A DNA stretch of 58,262 bases, from the NCBI GenBank assembly GCA_937124545.1, contig CAKZKU010000011.1, forward strand, positions 1 to 58,262, written 5' to 3'. Positions within the stretch are counted from its first letter, which is position 1. The number at the start of each line of letters is the position of its first letter. The position numbers and the translations under genes are program-made. Origin of the DNA: an uncultured Microbacteriaceae bacterium (lineage in GTDB: Bacteria > Actinomycetota > Actinomycetes > Actinomycetales > Microbacteriaceae). The notes under the pieces are model-generated. The model ran no database searches. It had not been told where the DNA came from and saw nothing but the letters and a program-made list of their open reading frames with translations. Below, in pieces: positions 20,007 to 27,864 of this stretch.

Positions 20007-21985
20007 GCGGGCATGTCCGTCTCTTTACGACGCCGCTGGATCGCTCGGAACAACCCGAAGGCAAAGGTTCCCCCGACGACAATCGCGAGAATGAAGGAGA
20101 TTACCCCTTCCCAGCCGGCACGAATCGTGATGGGAATTGTCACCACTTCCCCAATTTGTTGGCCGCCTTGGGAGAGCAGGGTGAACTCCACCGGAGTCGT
20201 TCCGTTGGCGAGCGACTGGACGGGAACCAGCGTCCTCGCCGCACTACCGGCTGGGACCAGCATCTCAACACGGGGATTTTCTAGAGCGAGAATTCCGGTG
20301 GTCGGGCGGACGACAAGAGTCACCCGAACGTCGGAGGGGAGGTCGTTTTGCACCGATACGGGAAGTGATGTTTGATCCGCGAGCACGGTGATCGCACTGC
20401 CCTGCTCCACGCGAACCGAGTTATGGAACGCTCGCGAGTCTTCCTGAGCACGCTGCCATTCCGAGGCTAAACCGTTGGGATCTTCACTCCAGGTGGACGA
20501 CAACAACGCTTGGTACCGCGTCCAGCGCCCAAACACCGCACCCTCGGGGTCAGCGGCGATCGTCGCAAACGCGACATCGCTCTCCCACAGCGCCTTAATA
20601 CTTTGGACAAAGTCGGTTCGATCCCGACTGGGGGGCACCGTGACGACTCCATCGAGCGTCTCCGTCGCGGGTGTTTCCAGTGGAACTGCGACAATTTCGG
20701 CAACGGTCAGCGCACTAAAGCCCTCCAATACCGATTCAATGCGCGGCGCTATGGCGGTGGCGGGGAGGCGTCCGGTGCTAAACACCAGGATGTCTGGATT
20801 GCCCACAATTGCACGGAAAGCGATGATTCCTGCTGCTCGTTGAAGGTCGGCTTGAGCTTCCAGGACAGTGGGGGCCTGCAGCGCGTCTCGCGCAATCGCC
20901 GAGAGTTCGGCATCGACACGAATAATGCGCGCGTCCCCTAAGGAGACCACTGCGCGATCCGAAGGCAAGCTCTCGCTGGAGAGCAAAATCGCGGAGGCAG
21001 ACCGCGTGGCGAGGGTGGCGATTTGGGCGTCGCTAATGGCGGTGCCGTGCACCCATGGGTACTCGCCCAATCGTGCGTACACCAGGGTGTCAATATCGAG
21101 GGAGGCGAGCGGGTCGGCGTCGGCCCACGGCAAACCGAACTGCGCGAGACCGAGAGATCCCAGTCCCGAAGCCCACTGGAGCGACTCGATGGGCGCCTGG
21201 TCCCCCAGCACCGTGATGGAGCTGGTGATACGGGAATCGATCGCGAGAGTGGAGGGGTAGCGCTCGAGAGCATCGGTCACGACGTTGAGGGGACCACCGG
21301 CGATCGTGAGCGCTTGCAGCTCCTCCGGCCGCAATGCGACCCCCCCTGAAGCGGCGGTCGTCAGCGTCACGATTGGGGCAATCGGTGCTGTGCCCAACGA
21401 TGTTTCGGCGGGCTTCAGGACGATGAGTTGTCGATTACTGAGCTGGCGCAGGCTGGGTGTGGGATTACTGGGTTGCAAGTAGGTGGCCTCGACACCAAAC
21501 ACCCCCGCCTGGGGAACGGGAAGGAGCTCGAGGTCTAGTGGAGACTCGGATTCACCCTCCGACACGGCCGTGGCGATATCCGGGAGATCAGCGGGCGAGA
21601 GGGTGAAGGGCAGTTCGCGGGATTCAAGTTGAGGAACTTCCGGGGTGGCGAGCCGTGCTAGCTCTGTGGCAACCGGGTCACTGGAACCCTGGATAAAGCG
21701 GCGGATTTGCTCCTCGCTACTAAATGCGGTGTCCGTGAGGGTGAGTCGCACTTCCCCCTCACGGAGCGCTCCGGTTTCATCGGATCGCAGGAGGATGCTG
21801 AGATTTCCGCCCACGAGGGGGTCGATGATGCCGCCGCCCTCGGTAATGATGTCCACGCGAGCGGCAGAGCGCACCGTGTCGGCGTAAGCGGGTGTTGTGA
21901 GGACCGCGATGAGGCCGAAAGCAAACCCTGCGGAGACTGCTGAGCGAGCAAGGCGAGCCCGGAGGGAGAGCGGGTGATTACCCAC
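20003..21985 (-). CDS. DUF6049 secreted/membrane-anchored protein
   Basis: The 660-residue protein has a signal peptide (about 1-35, ending near TPAYA-DT), a large extracellular part and one C-terminal membrane helix (GVISFILAIVVGGTFAFGLF) followed by a basic RRRKE tail. Family and position match DUF6049, found between murJ and cca in actinobacteria. Its function is not established. Coupling to murJ suggests a cell-wall role, which is inference. The start is GTG. It diverges from cca across a 57-bp spacer with a palindromic -10. Confidence 0.85.
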   Translation of the reverse strand: MGNHPLSLRARLARSAVSAGFAFGLIAVLTTPAYADTVRSAARVDIITEGGGIIDPLVGGNLSILLRSDETGALREGEVRLTLTDTAFSSEEQIRRFIQGSSDPVATELARLATPEVPQLESRELPFTLSPADLPDIATAVSEGESESPLDLELLPVPQAGVFGVEATYLQPSNPTPSLRQLSNRQLIVLKPAETSLGTAPIAPIVTLTTAASGGVALRPEELQALTIAGGPLNVVTDALERYPSTLAIDSRITSSITVLGDQAPIESLQWASGLGSLGLAQFGLPWADADPLASLDIDTLVYARLGEYPWVHGTAISDAQIATLATRSASAILLSSESLPSDRAVVSLGDARIIRVDAELSAIARDALQAPTVLEAQADLQRAAGIIAFRAIVGNPDILVFSTGRLPATAIAPRIESVLEGFSALTVAEIVAVPLETPATETLDGVVTVPPSRDRTDFVQSIKALWESDVAFATIAADPEGAVFGRWTRYQALLSSTWSEDPNGLASEWQRAQEDSRAFHNSVRVEQGSAITVLADQTSLPVSVQNDLPSDVRVTLVVRPTTGILALENPRVEMLVPAGSAARTLVPVQSLANGTTPVEFTLLSQGGQQIGEVVTIPITIRAGWEGVISFILAIVVGGTFAFGLFRAIQRRRKETDMPA

Positions 21986-22022
21986 GCCTAGAAGTCACCG
22001 TCCCCAGAGCTGGCATGCATTC

Positions 22023-22034
22023 GAGTCTAGACTC
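22023..22034. promoter_or_regulatory. Symmetric divergent promoter core
   Basis: The perfect palindrome GAGTCTAGACTC contains TAGACT as a -10 hexamer on both strands (plus 22028-22033; minus 22029-22024), sharing the central TA. The plus start would be near 22040, 3 nt before the cca ATG, so nearly leaderless. The minus start would be near 22017, giving the DUF6049-murJ transcript a leader of about 32 nt. Neither side has a good -35. Confidence 0.6.
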
Positions 22035-22042
22035 TGAACACT

Positions 22043-23464
22043 ATGTCGAGCGTTGCCGAAGCAGTCGAAAAACTGCGTGAGCTGGTCGCTCGGGAGCCCA
22101 TCAAAAGCCTTGCGGAAGCTTTTGAGAGCGCTGGATTCGAGCTGGCCTTGGTCGGCGGCCCTGTCCGAGATGCGTTTCTCGGCCGAGAGGTCCATGACCT
22201 CGATTTCACCACCTCAGCGCGACCGGATGACATTGAGCGACTCGTTCGCCCGCTCGCTAAAGCCGTCTGGGACGTGGGGCGCGACTTTGGGACAATCGCT
22301 GCGCAGATTGGCTCAGAAACCTTTGAAATCACCACCTACCGCTCCGACTCCTACGACGGATCCAGTCGCAAACCGGACGTAGCTTTTGGCGATTCTTTGG
22401 AGGCGGATTTAGAGCGCCGAGATTTCACCATGAACGCGATGGCTTTGACCCTCCCGGGACTCCAGCTTGTTGATCCGTTTGGGGGATTGGAGGACTTGCT
22501 CGCACTGTCATTGACGACACCCGTGGCGCCGGAAGTGTCGTTCGATGATGACCCGCTGAGGATGATGCGTGCTGCGCGATTTTCTAGCCAACTCTCGGCC
22601 CGAATCGCGCCGGCGACCGCGGAAGCGATGACCGCGATGGCCTCTCGGATTGCAGATATTTCCGCCGAGCGCGTGCGCGACGAGCTGGTGAAGATTTTGT
22701 CGTCCGCCAACCCCCGGCCCGGTTTGGAGGCGCTCGTGGACAGCGGGATCGCCGAGTTCGTGCTCCCGGAGCTGCCGGCTCTTCGTTTGGAAACTGACGA
22801 ACACGCCCACCACAAAGACGTTTATCAACACACCCTTACCGTGGTCGAGCAAGCAATCGACGAAGAGCAACGCAGAACACCCGGCGCCGATCCGGATGTG
22901 GTGCTGCGTATAGCCAGCTTGCTTCACGACATTGGCAAACCGGCCACGCGCCGGTTCGAAGGCGGTGGAGTTACCTTTTATCACCATGACGTTGTGGGCG
23001 CGAAGCTCGCGAAAAAGCGCCTCAAAGCTTTGCGCTTCGATAACGACACGATTGACGCGGTTTCACGCCTGATCGAGCTTCACCTGCGATTTTTTGGATA
23101 CGCCGACCAAGCCTGGTCGGACTCTGCGGTGCGGCGCTATGTGCGCGACGCGGGGAGTGAATTGGCGCGACTTCACATCCTTGTTCGGGCAGATGTGACC
23201 ACGAGGAACCGGCGAAAAGCAGACCGGCTCTCTTTTGCCTATGACGATCTTGAGGCTCGAATCGCAGAGCTCTCTGAGCAAGAAGAGCTGGACAAAATGC
23301 GTCCCGACCTGGACGGGGAGGCCATTATGCAAATTTTGGGTATCTCCCCTGGCCGGGAAGTCGGTGAGGCGTATCGGTTCCTGCTCGAAATGCGCCTCGA
23401 CGAGGGCGAGCTTGGCGCGGAGGAAGCCACGCGCCGCCTGAAGTCCTGGTGGGCAAGCCGATAA
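22043..23464 (+). CDS. cca: CCA-adding tRNA nucleotidyltransferase
   Basis: This enzyme adds or repairs the 3' CCA of tRNAs from CTP and ATP. The 473-residue protein has the class II nucleotidyltransferase head (GGPVRDAFL at 38-46, then HDLDFTTSA), the template region ERRDFTMNAMAL with DPFGGLEDL, and a C-terminal HD domain with SLLHDIGKP and HHDVVGAKLA. It is often labelled PcnA or HD-containing in actinobacteria. The tRNA-Ile and tRNA-Gly genes in this window do not encode CCA, which fits its need. Confidence 0.95.
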   Translation: MSSVAEAVEKLRELVAREPIKSLAEAFESAGFELALVGGPVRDAFLGREVHDLDFTTSARPDDIERLVRPLAKAVWDVGRDFGTIAAQIGSETFEITTYRSDSYDGSSRKPDVAFGDSLEADLERRDFTMNAMALTLPGLQLVDPFGGLEDLLALSLTTPVAPEVSFDDDPLRMMRAARFSSQLSARIAPATAEAMTAMASRIADISAERVRDELVKILSSANPRPGLEALVDSGIAEFVLPELPALRLETDEHAHHKDVYQHTLTVVEQAIDEEQRRTPGADPDVVLRIASLLHDIGKPATRRFEGGGVTFYHHDVVGAKLAKKRLKALRFDNDTIDAVSRLIELHLRFFGYADQAWSDSAVRRYVRDAGSELARLHILVRADVTTRNRRKADRLSFAYDDLEARIAELSEQEELDKMRPDLDGEAIMQILGISPGREVGEAYRFLLEMRLDEGELGAEEATRRLKSWWASR

Positions 23465-23468
23465 GGCC

Positions 23469-23497
23469 TTGCTCACCCTGTTTCTTCCGCCTAGACT
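23469..23497 (+). promoter_or_regulatory. rpsF operon promoter
   Basis: A -35 TTGCTC (23469-23474) and a -10 TAGACT (23492-23497) are 17 bp apart just after the cca stop. The -10 is embedded in an inverted repeat GCCTAG-A-CTAGGC (23489-23501). Transcription would start near 23504. Confidence 0.7.
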
Positions 23498-23505
23498 AGG
23501 CAAGT

Positions 23506-23521
23506 TGTCTGCTTGCAGACA
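23506..23521 (+). repeat. 5'-terminal hairpin of the rpsF transcript
   Basis: TGTCTGC-TT-GCAGACA is a perfect inverted repeat that begins about 2 nt after the predicted transcription start. It could be an operator, or a 5' hairpin that protects the mRNA. A 2-nt loop would open in RNA to about 4-6 nt. Confidence 0.55.
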
Positions 23522-23531
23522 CAGCACTATC

Positions 23532-23573
23532 CCTCCTGTTGCAGAAATCCTGTAACCGTTAGTCCGAAGGAGG
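23532..23573 (+). ncRNA. S6:S18-type ribosomal leader RNA
   Basis: The rpsF leader folds so that CCTCCT (23532-23537) pairs with the Shine-Dalgarno strand AGGAGG (23568-23573). An inner 7-bp helix GTTGCAG/CTGTAAC (23538-23544 with 23550-23556) has a 5-nt loop. The 3'-side bulge between the helices contains CCG (23564-23566). This layout, with a CCG-containing bulge beside the helix that hides the ribosome site, is the known S6:S18 autoregulatory motif. Binding of the S6-S18 pair would block rpsF translation. Confidence 0.72.
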
Positions 23574-23583
23574 TGGGGTAACC

Positions 23584-23958
23584 GTGCACGATTACGAACT
23601 GATGGTCATTCTCGACCCAGACATCGATGAGCGTACTGTCGCTCCCAGTCTCGAAGGCTTCCTCGAGGTCATCCGGAAATCCGGTGGCAACGTTGAGAAC
23701 CTCGACATCTGGGGCAAACGACGCCTGTCCTACGAGATCAACAAGAAGAGCGAAGGCATCTATGCCGTCGCCAACTTCAACGCTTCACCTGACGCAACCG
23801 CGGAACTCGACCGCCAGTTGCGGCTCAGCGAAGCTGTTATGCGCACCAAGGTGATGCGTCAGGACGAGGCCGTTGTTCGCCTCGGCGCCCCTGAAGAATC
23901 GCCGGTTGCCCAGAAGGTGTCCCTCTCCGGCGGCCCGAAGCGCCGCAAGTCGGAGTAA
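23584..23958 (+). CDS. rpsF: 30S ribosomal protein S6
   Basis: S6 of the small subunit starts [18 protein letters not shown] and contains [25 protein letters not shown]. The 124 residues include a short charged tail. The start is GTG behind a strong AAGGAGGTGGGG. It heads rpsF-ssb-rpsR-rplI, and the leader suggests feedback control by S6 and S18, both encoded here. Confidence 0.98.
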   Translation: MHDYELMVILDPDIDERTVAPSLEGFLEVIRKSGGNVENLDIWGKRRLSYEINKKSEGIYAVANFNASPDATAELDRQLRLSEAVMRTKVMRQDEAVVRLGAPEESPVAQKVSLSGGPKRRKSE

Positions 23959-23961
23959 GCC

Positions 23962-24453
23962 ATGGCTGGCGACACCATCATCACTGTGGTGGGCAACCTC
24001 ACCGCTGACCCCGAACTTCGTTACACGCAAAACGGCATCGCCGTGGCGAACTTCACGATTGCGTCGACCCCTCGTTCCTTCGACCGCGCCAGCGGTGAAT
24101 GGAAGGACGGCGAGGCTCTGTTCATGCGCGCGAGCGTGTGGCGGGAGTTTGCCGAGCACGTAGCGTCGTCGCTTACGAAGGGCTCTCGTGTAGTGGCCTC
24201 TGGCCGCTTGCGTCAGCGTTCTTACGAGACCAAAGAGGGCGAGAAGCGCACCTCTATCGAGCTGGATGTCGACGAAATCGGACCCAGCCTTCGGTATGCC
24301 ACCGCACAGGTTCAGCGCCAGTCATCTGGCGCGAAGAGCGCTGGCGCGGTTGATGGCTCCTGGAGTTCACCGGATGCTGGTGGCCAAACCCAAGATCCTT
24401 GGGCCAATGCCGCTACTTCTTCGGCACCTCCCGTCGAGGACGCACCCTTCTAA
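23962..24453 (+). CDS. ssb: Single-stranded DNA-binding protein
   Basis: The 163-residue SSB has an N-terminal OB fold ([31 protein letters not shown] near residues 4-35), a Gln/Ser/Gly/Pro-rich flexible linker from about 115, and an acidic C-terminal tip VEDAPF that recruits replication and repair partners. It is part of the rpsF operon, starting 3 bp after rpsF. Confidence 0.97.
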   Translation: MAGDTIITVVGNLTADPELRYTQNGIAVANFTIASTPRSFDRASGEWKDGEALFMRASVWREFAEHVASSLTKGSRVVASGRLRQRSYETKEGEKRTSIELDVDEIGPSLRYATAQVQRQSSGAKSAGAVDGSWSSPDAGGQTQDPWANAATSSAPPVEDAPF

Positions 24454-24495
24454 CACTCACGGCGCTTGTGCGCCATTAACAAGAAAGAACAGACC

Positions 24496-24756
24496 ATGGC
24501 AGGAAAATCCAGCGGCGACCGCCGCAAGCCCCGTATGGGTAAGGGCGGGAAGCCTCAGGCTCCCGTCAAGCCCATCACCGTGGGAGTTATCGATTACAAA
24601 GATGTCGCAACCTTGCGTCGCTTCATCTCTGAGCGTGGAAAAATTCGCGCTCGCAGAATCACCGGAGTCTCGGTTCAGGAACAGCGCCTTCTCGCTAAGG
24701 CGATCAAAAATGCACGCGAGATGGCCCTGCTGCCATACGCAGGCGCCGGACGCTAG
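24496..24756 (+). CDS. rpsR: 30S ribosomal protein S18
   Basis: S18 has 86 residues: a basic Gly-rich N-terminus, then [19 protein letters not shown] and the typical [22 protein letters not shown] 24496 is preferred over a frame opening at 24466. The N-terminal region contains no CxxC pair, so it appears to be a zinc-independent form. Confidence 0.97.
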   Translation: MAGKSSGDRRKPRMGKGGKPQAPVKPITVGVIDYKDVATLRRFISERGKIRARRITGVSVQEQRLLAKAIKNAREMALLPYAGAGR

Positions 24757-24764
24757 GGGACATC

Positions 24765-25217
24765 ATGGCGAAACTTATTTTGACCAATGAGGTCCAGGGG
24801 CTGGGAACAGCCGGCGACGTCGTGGATGTGAAGAACGGGTACGCCCGAAACTTCCTCATCCCTCAGGGGTTTGCGGTTGCGTGGAGCAACGGTGGACAGA
24901 AGCAGGTCGACCAGATCAAGACTGCTCGCCAGGCGAAAGCCCAAGCCAGCACAGAAGATGCTGCCGCCCTGAAGGACGCACTCGAGAAGAGCCCGATCAG
25001 CATCGCAGTCAAGGCTGGTAAGACTGGCCGCTTGTTTGGTTCGGTTACTCGCACAAGCATTGTGGGGGCGATTGAAGCTGCCGGTATCACGGGTGTTGAC
25101 AAGCGCGCAATCGAAATTCCGCAGGCTGTGAAAACGGTCGGCAACTTCGAGGCGCTGATCACCATCCACGAGGGAATTGTGGCAAACGTGAAACTCTCTG
25201 TGGTGGCCGAAAAGTAG
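24765..25217 (+). CDS. rplI: 50S ribosomal protein L9
   Basis: L9 has 150 residues: the N-terminal signature ILTNEVQGLGTAGDVVDVKNGYARNFLIP, a long connecting helix and a C-terminal domain. It is the last gene of the rpsF operon and is followed 14 bp later by a strong intrinsic terminator. Confidence 0.98.
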   Translation: MAKLILTNEVQGLGTAGDVVDVKNGYARNFLIPQGFAVAWSNGGQKQVDQIKTARQAKAQASTEDAAALKDALEKSPISIAVKAGKTGRLFGSVTRTSIVGAIEAAGITGVDKRAIEIPQAVKTVGNFEALITIHEGIVANVKLSVVAEK

Positions 25218-25231
25218 GAAATTTCTTCTCA

Positions 25232-25268
25232 ATTAGGGCTCCCCGAACAGGGGAGCCCTAATTTTTTT
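25232..25268 (+). terminator. Intrinsic terminator of the rpsF-rplI operon
   Basis: A perfect 13-bp stem (25232-25244 with 25250-25262) closes a 5-nt loop GAACA and runs into seven T residues (25262-25268). This is the clearest rho-independent terminator in the window. Confidence 0.96.
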
Positions 25269-25641
25269 GCTGGTCGGTTTCTCCACACGCCGCGCTAAAT
25301 GGCAAAAGTCTAAACCGGCACTTTATCCAGAGTTGTTTTCGAACAAATGTAAAGTTTCATCCTAGGTAAAACAACATTAAGTTGAAAAATATTGGTCTTT
25401 TGGGTTGCTGTTATCCCCACTCCATCCACAGAGCTGTGAGAATTTCCGGCGCGTTGCCCACAGGGTTATCCACAGGCTGGATTGCCAACGGTCAGGGTCA
25501 AACATAGCCTGGAGAAGTTCGTTGCTGGGAGGCAAAACCAGGCCTCCAAAGTGCCCTTCCCGCTGTGTCAGTCGATGCTGATAGACCTATGGGTGGAGGG
25601 TGAGTTCGCCCTGGTCATGGAGCAAATCGAGGAGTTCACTA
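25269..25641. other. Gene-free spacer with DnaA boxes before dnaB
   Basis: This stretch holds no convincing gene. It has an AT-rich part (about 25320-25405) and DnaA-box matches: perfect TTATCCACA at 25466-25474, 8/9 matches at 25323-25331 (TTATCCAGA) and 25411-25419 (TTATCCCCA), and a 7/9 match at 25422-25430. All lie on the plus strand. They may let DnaA regulate dnaB, titrate DnaA, or form an accessory origin-like element. A short open frame at 25482-25685 has no family features. Confidence 0.6.
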
Positions 25642-27015
25642 GTGTCTATCGCACAGCTTGGTCTCGTCCCCGACTCCCCTGGTGAGCGCAGTTACGGTGG
25701 CGAGCGGACGCCCCCTCACGACACACTGGCCGAGCAGGGCACCCTCGGAGGCATGCTTCTGAGCAAGGACGCCGTCGCCGATGTTATTGAGGTGATCAAG
25801 GGGCGCGATTTTTACTTGCCCAAGCACGAGATTATCTTCGATGCGCTGCTCAACCTCTACTCTCACGGTGAGCCGACCGACGTGATTTCGGTGACGGACG
25901 AACTCACGAAGACCGGAATGCTCTCGCGAGCTGGCGGCGTCGATTACCTTCACACCATGGTGGGCCTCGTTCCTACCGCTGCGAGTGCTGGCCATTACGC
26001 CACCATCGTCGCCGACAAGGCGGTCCTGCGGCGTCTCGTGGATGCGGGCACACGGATTGCCAACCTGGGCTACGCGAGCGAAGGAGAAGTTTCTGAGCTG
26101 GTCAACGACGCTCAGACGGAGATTTACCAGGTTGCGGGCGGTGTCGAATCGGAAGACTACGTGCCTCTGACCGATGCCGTCACGTCAGCCGTTGATGAAA
26201 TCGAGGCCGCGCGAGGCCGCGATGGACAAATGGTGGGAGTAGCCACAGGTTTCGCTGAGTTGGACGCGCTGACCAACGGATTACACCCCGGACAGTTGAT
26301 TCTTATCGCTGCTCGCCCAGCGTTGGGTAAGTCGACTCTGGCCCTCGACCTCGCGAGAGCAGCGTCCATCAAGCACAAAGAGCCCACCATTCTCTTTTCG
26401 CTCGAAATGGGTAAGTCAGAGATCGCTATGCGTTTACTTTCCGCGGAGACATCGATTCCGCTTCAAAAAATGCGCAAGGGCCAGATTGAAGCCAATGATT
26501 GGAAAACGATTGCCGCAACCCGCGGACGCATTGAGGCGGCGCCGCTGTATATCGATGACAGTCCAAACATGACCCTGGTGGAAATTCGGGCCAAAGCCCG
26601 TCGCCTCAAGCAGCGAGTCGGCCTCAAGATGATTGTGATCGATTACTTACAGCTCATGTCCTCGGGGAAGCGCGTGGAGTCTCGCCAACAGGAAGTGAGT
26701 GAGTTCTCCAGGGCGCTGAAGCTTTTGGCGAAAGAACTCCAAGTGCCCGTCATAGCTCTTTCACAGCTGAACCGTGGGCCCGAGCAGCGCTCGGATAAAA
26801 AGCCGCAGCTCAGCGACCTCCGTGAATCGGGGTCGCTCGAGCAGGACGCCGATATGGTGATCCTTCTTCACCGCGAGAGCGCCTACGAGAAAGAAAATCC
26901 CCGTGCGGGCGAAGCCGATCTCATTGTGGCCAAGCATCGCAATGGGCCCACGGACACCATCGTGGTCGGTTTTCAGGGTCACTATTCGCGATTCGCGGAT
27001 ATGCCTCGGGTCTAG
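25642..27015 (+). CDS. dnaB: Replicative DNA helicase DnaB
   Basis: DnaB is the hexameric fork helicase. The 457-residue protein has the N-terminal helicase-binding domain (AEQGTLGGMLLSKDAVADVIEVIKGRDFYLPKHE), a linker and a RecA-like ATPase with Walker A ARPALGKST, LFSLEMGKSEIAMRLLS, IDYLQLM and SQLNRGPEQRSDKKPQLSDLRESGSLEQDADMV. No intein is present. The start is GTG 25642, supported by GAGGAG 8 nt upstream. A longer frame from 25600 is not conserved. DnaA boxes lie upstream. Confidence 0.96.
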   Translation: MSIAQLGLVPDSPGERSYGGERTPPHDTLAEQGTLGGMLLSKDAVADVIEVIKGRDFYLPKHEIIFDALLNLYSHGEPTDVISVTDELTKTGMLSRAGGVDYLHTMVGLVPTAASAGHYATIVADKAVLRRLVDAGTRIANLGYASEGEVSELVNDAQTEIYQVAGGVESEDYVPLTDAVTSAVDEIEAARGRDGQMVGVATGFAELDALTNGLHPGQLILIAARPALGKSTLALDLARAASIKHKEPTILFSLEMGKSEIAMRLLSAETSIPLQKMRKGQIEANDWKTIAATRGRIEAAPLYIDDSPNMTLVEIRAKARRLKQRVGLKMIVIDYLQLMSSGKRVESRQQEVSEFSRALKLLAKELQVPVIALSQLNRGPEQRSDKKPQLSDLRESGSLEQDADMVILLHRESAYEKENPRAGEADLIVAKHRNGPTDTIVVGFQGHYSRFADMPRV

Positions 27016-27040
27016 CCCCGATCACCCAGGTGTCTGCTCG

Positions 27041-27046
27041 TACACT
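27041..27046 (+). promoter_or_regulatory. -10 element, near-leaderless
   Basis: TACACT ends 10 nt before the ATG at 27056, in the 40-bp gap after dnaB. A start near 27053 would leave almost no leader. No clear -35 is seen. Confidence 0.45.
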
Positions 27047-27055
27047 GTGGGGGTA

Positions 27056-27622
27056 ATGGAAGCTCACATCCAGACCTCGAATTCTTATGGGGCGGCGGCC
27101 CTTTCCCGGGCCATTGTTCTTATCGTCCCGGGGCTTTTCATCACTTTTACGCCCGGGCACACCGGCCAGTTTGGGCTGGTTGCGCTGGGCGTAACGGGGC
27201 TGGTGCTTGCGGCGGTTCAGGGAGGTCTGGCCTGGAGAGTGCTGGGAGATCACCCCGCTCGGGGCTTTTATTTTTTCCAAGCTTTGGTCTCGCTCGTGAT
27301 TGGTGCACTCGCGCTGGGTTTGAATTCCTACGGAATAGGCCTGCTCTTGTGGGCAGTCGTGGTCTGGGCCCTCTTGATGGGTGCCTCGGAGATTCTTGCT
27401 GGACTCCGTCTGCCGAAGCGAGATGTTCTGCGCCGAGACTGGGTGACCCAAGGTACTCTGACCGTTCTGTTTGCCTTGGTCGTTTTGACCCAGAGTGCCG
27501 ACAGTGTCGCTGTTGTGGGATTCTTTGGCGCCTGGGCTATCGTCATGGGTGTCTACCTGGTCATTGCTGCCATTACCCACCACAGCATGAACAAAGCTAT
27601 GAACGAGAAGGTGTCATCATGA
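27056..27622 (+). CDS. DUF308/HdeD-like membrane protein
   Basis: The 188-residue protein has about six hydrophobic segments in three pairs: LSRAIVLIVPGLFITF, FGLVALGVTGLVLAAV, FYFFQALVSLVIGALALGL, LLLWAVVVWALLMG, LTVLFALVVLTQ and VGFFGAWAIVMGVYLVIAAIT. This resembles the DUF308/HdeD type, but the assignment is by pattern only and the function is unknown. No ribosome site is visible and a -10 sits just upstream, so it may be leaderless. It overlaps the next gene by ATGA. Confidence 0.75.
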   Translation: MEAHIQTSNSYGAAALSRAIVLIVPGLFITFTPGHTGQFGLVALGVTGLVLAAVQGGLAWRVLGDHPARGFYFFQALVSLVIGALALGLNSYGIGLLLWAVVVWALLMGASEILAGLRLPKRDVLRRDWVTQGTLTVLFALVVLTQSADSVAVVGFFGAWAIVMGVYLVIAAITHHSMNKAMNEKVSS

Positions 27623-27861
27623 CGAAGTCACGCGCATTCAATGCTCTCCGGCCCATCGAGTACGTCGGCCTGGCAGGCGTTGTGGCTCTTTTCGCCGGCG
27701 CAATTTTCTTGATGGTCACCCGCGACGCACTGATGGCGACGGTCGTGGTCGGAGGGGCTTTTGTCATCGTCGTTATTGGGCTTGCCATGATGGTGTTGGC
27801 GATGACCCCCAACAAGCAGCCTGAAGGTGAATGGGAAAAACCGGAAACGGGGAACGACTAG
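27619..27861 (+). CDS. Small two-helix membrane protein
   Basis: The 80-residue protein has two hydrophobic segments (about 15-34 and 40-62: VGLAGVVALFAGAIFLMV and VVVGGAFVIVVIGLAMMVLAM) and a polar acidic tail. It is coupled to the preceding membrane gene and ends 3 bp before the convergent purB. I do not recognise a family. The two proteins probably work together or share regulation. Confidence 0.75.
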   Translation: MTKSRAFNALRPIEYVGLAGVVALFAGAIFLMVTRDALMATVVVGGAFVIVVIGLAMMVLAMTPNKQPEGEWEKPETGND

Positions 27862-27864
27862 GCG

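Noticed and set aside
25482..25685. Open frame of 67 codons before dnaB
   Set aside because: No ribosome site or family features, overlaps the dnaB start; the DNA is better explained as regulatory.
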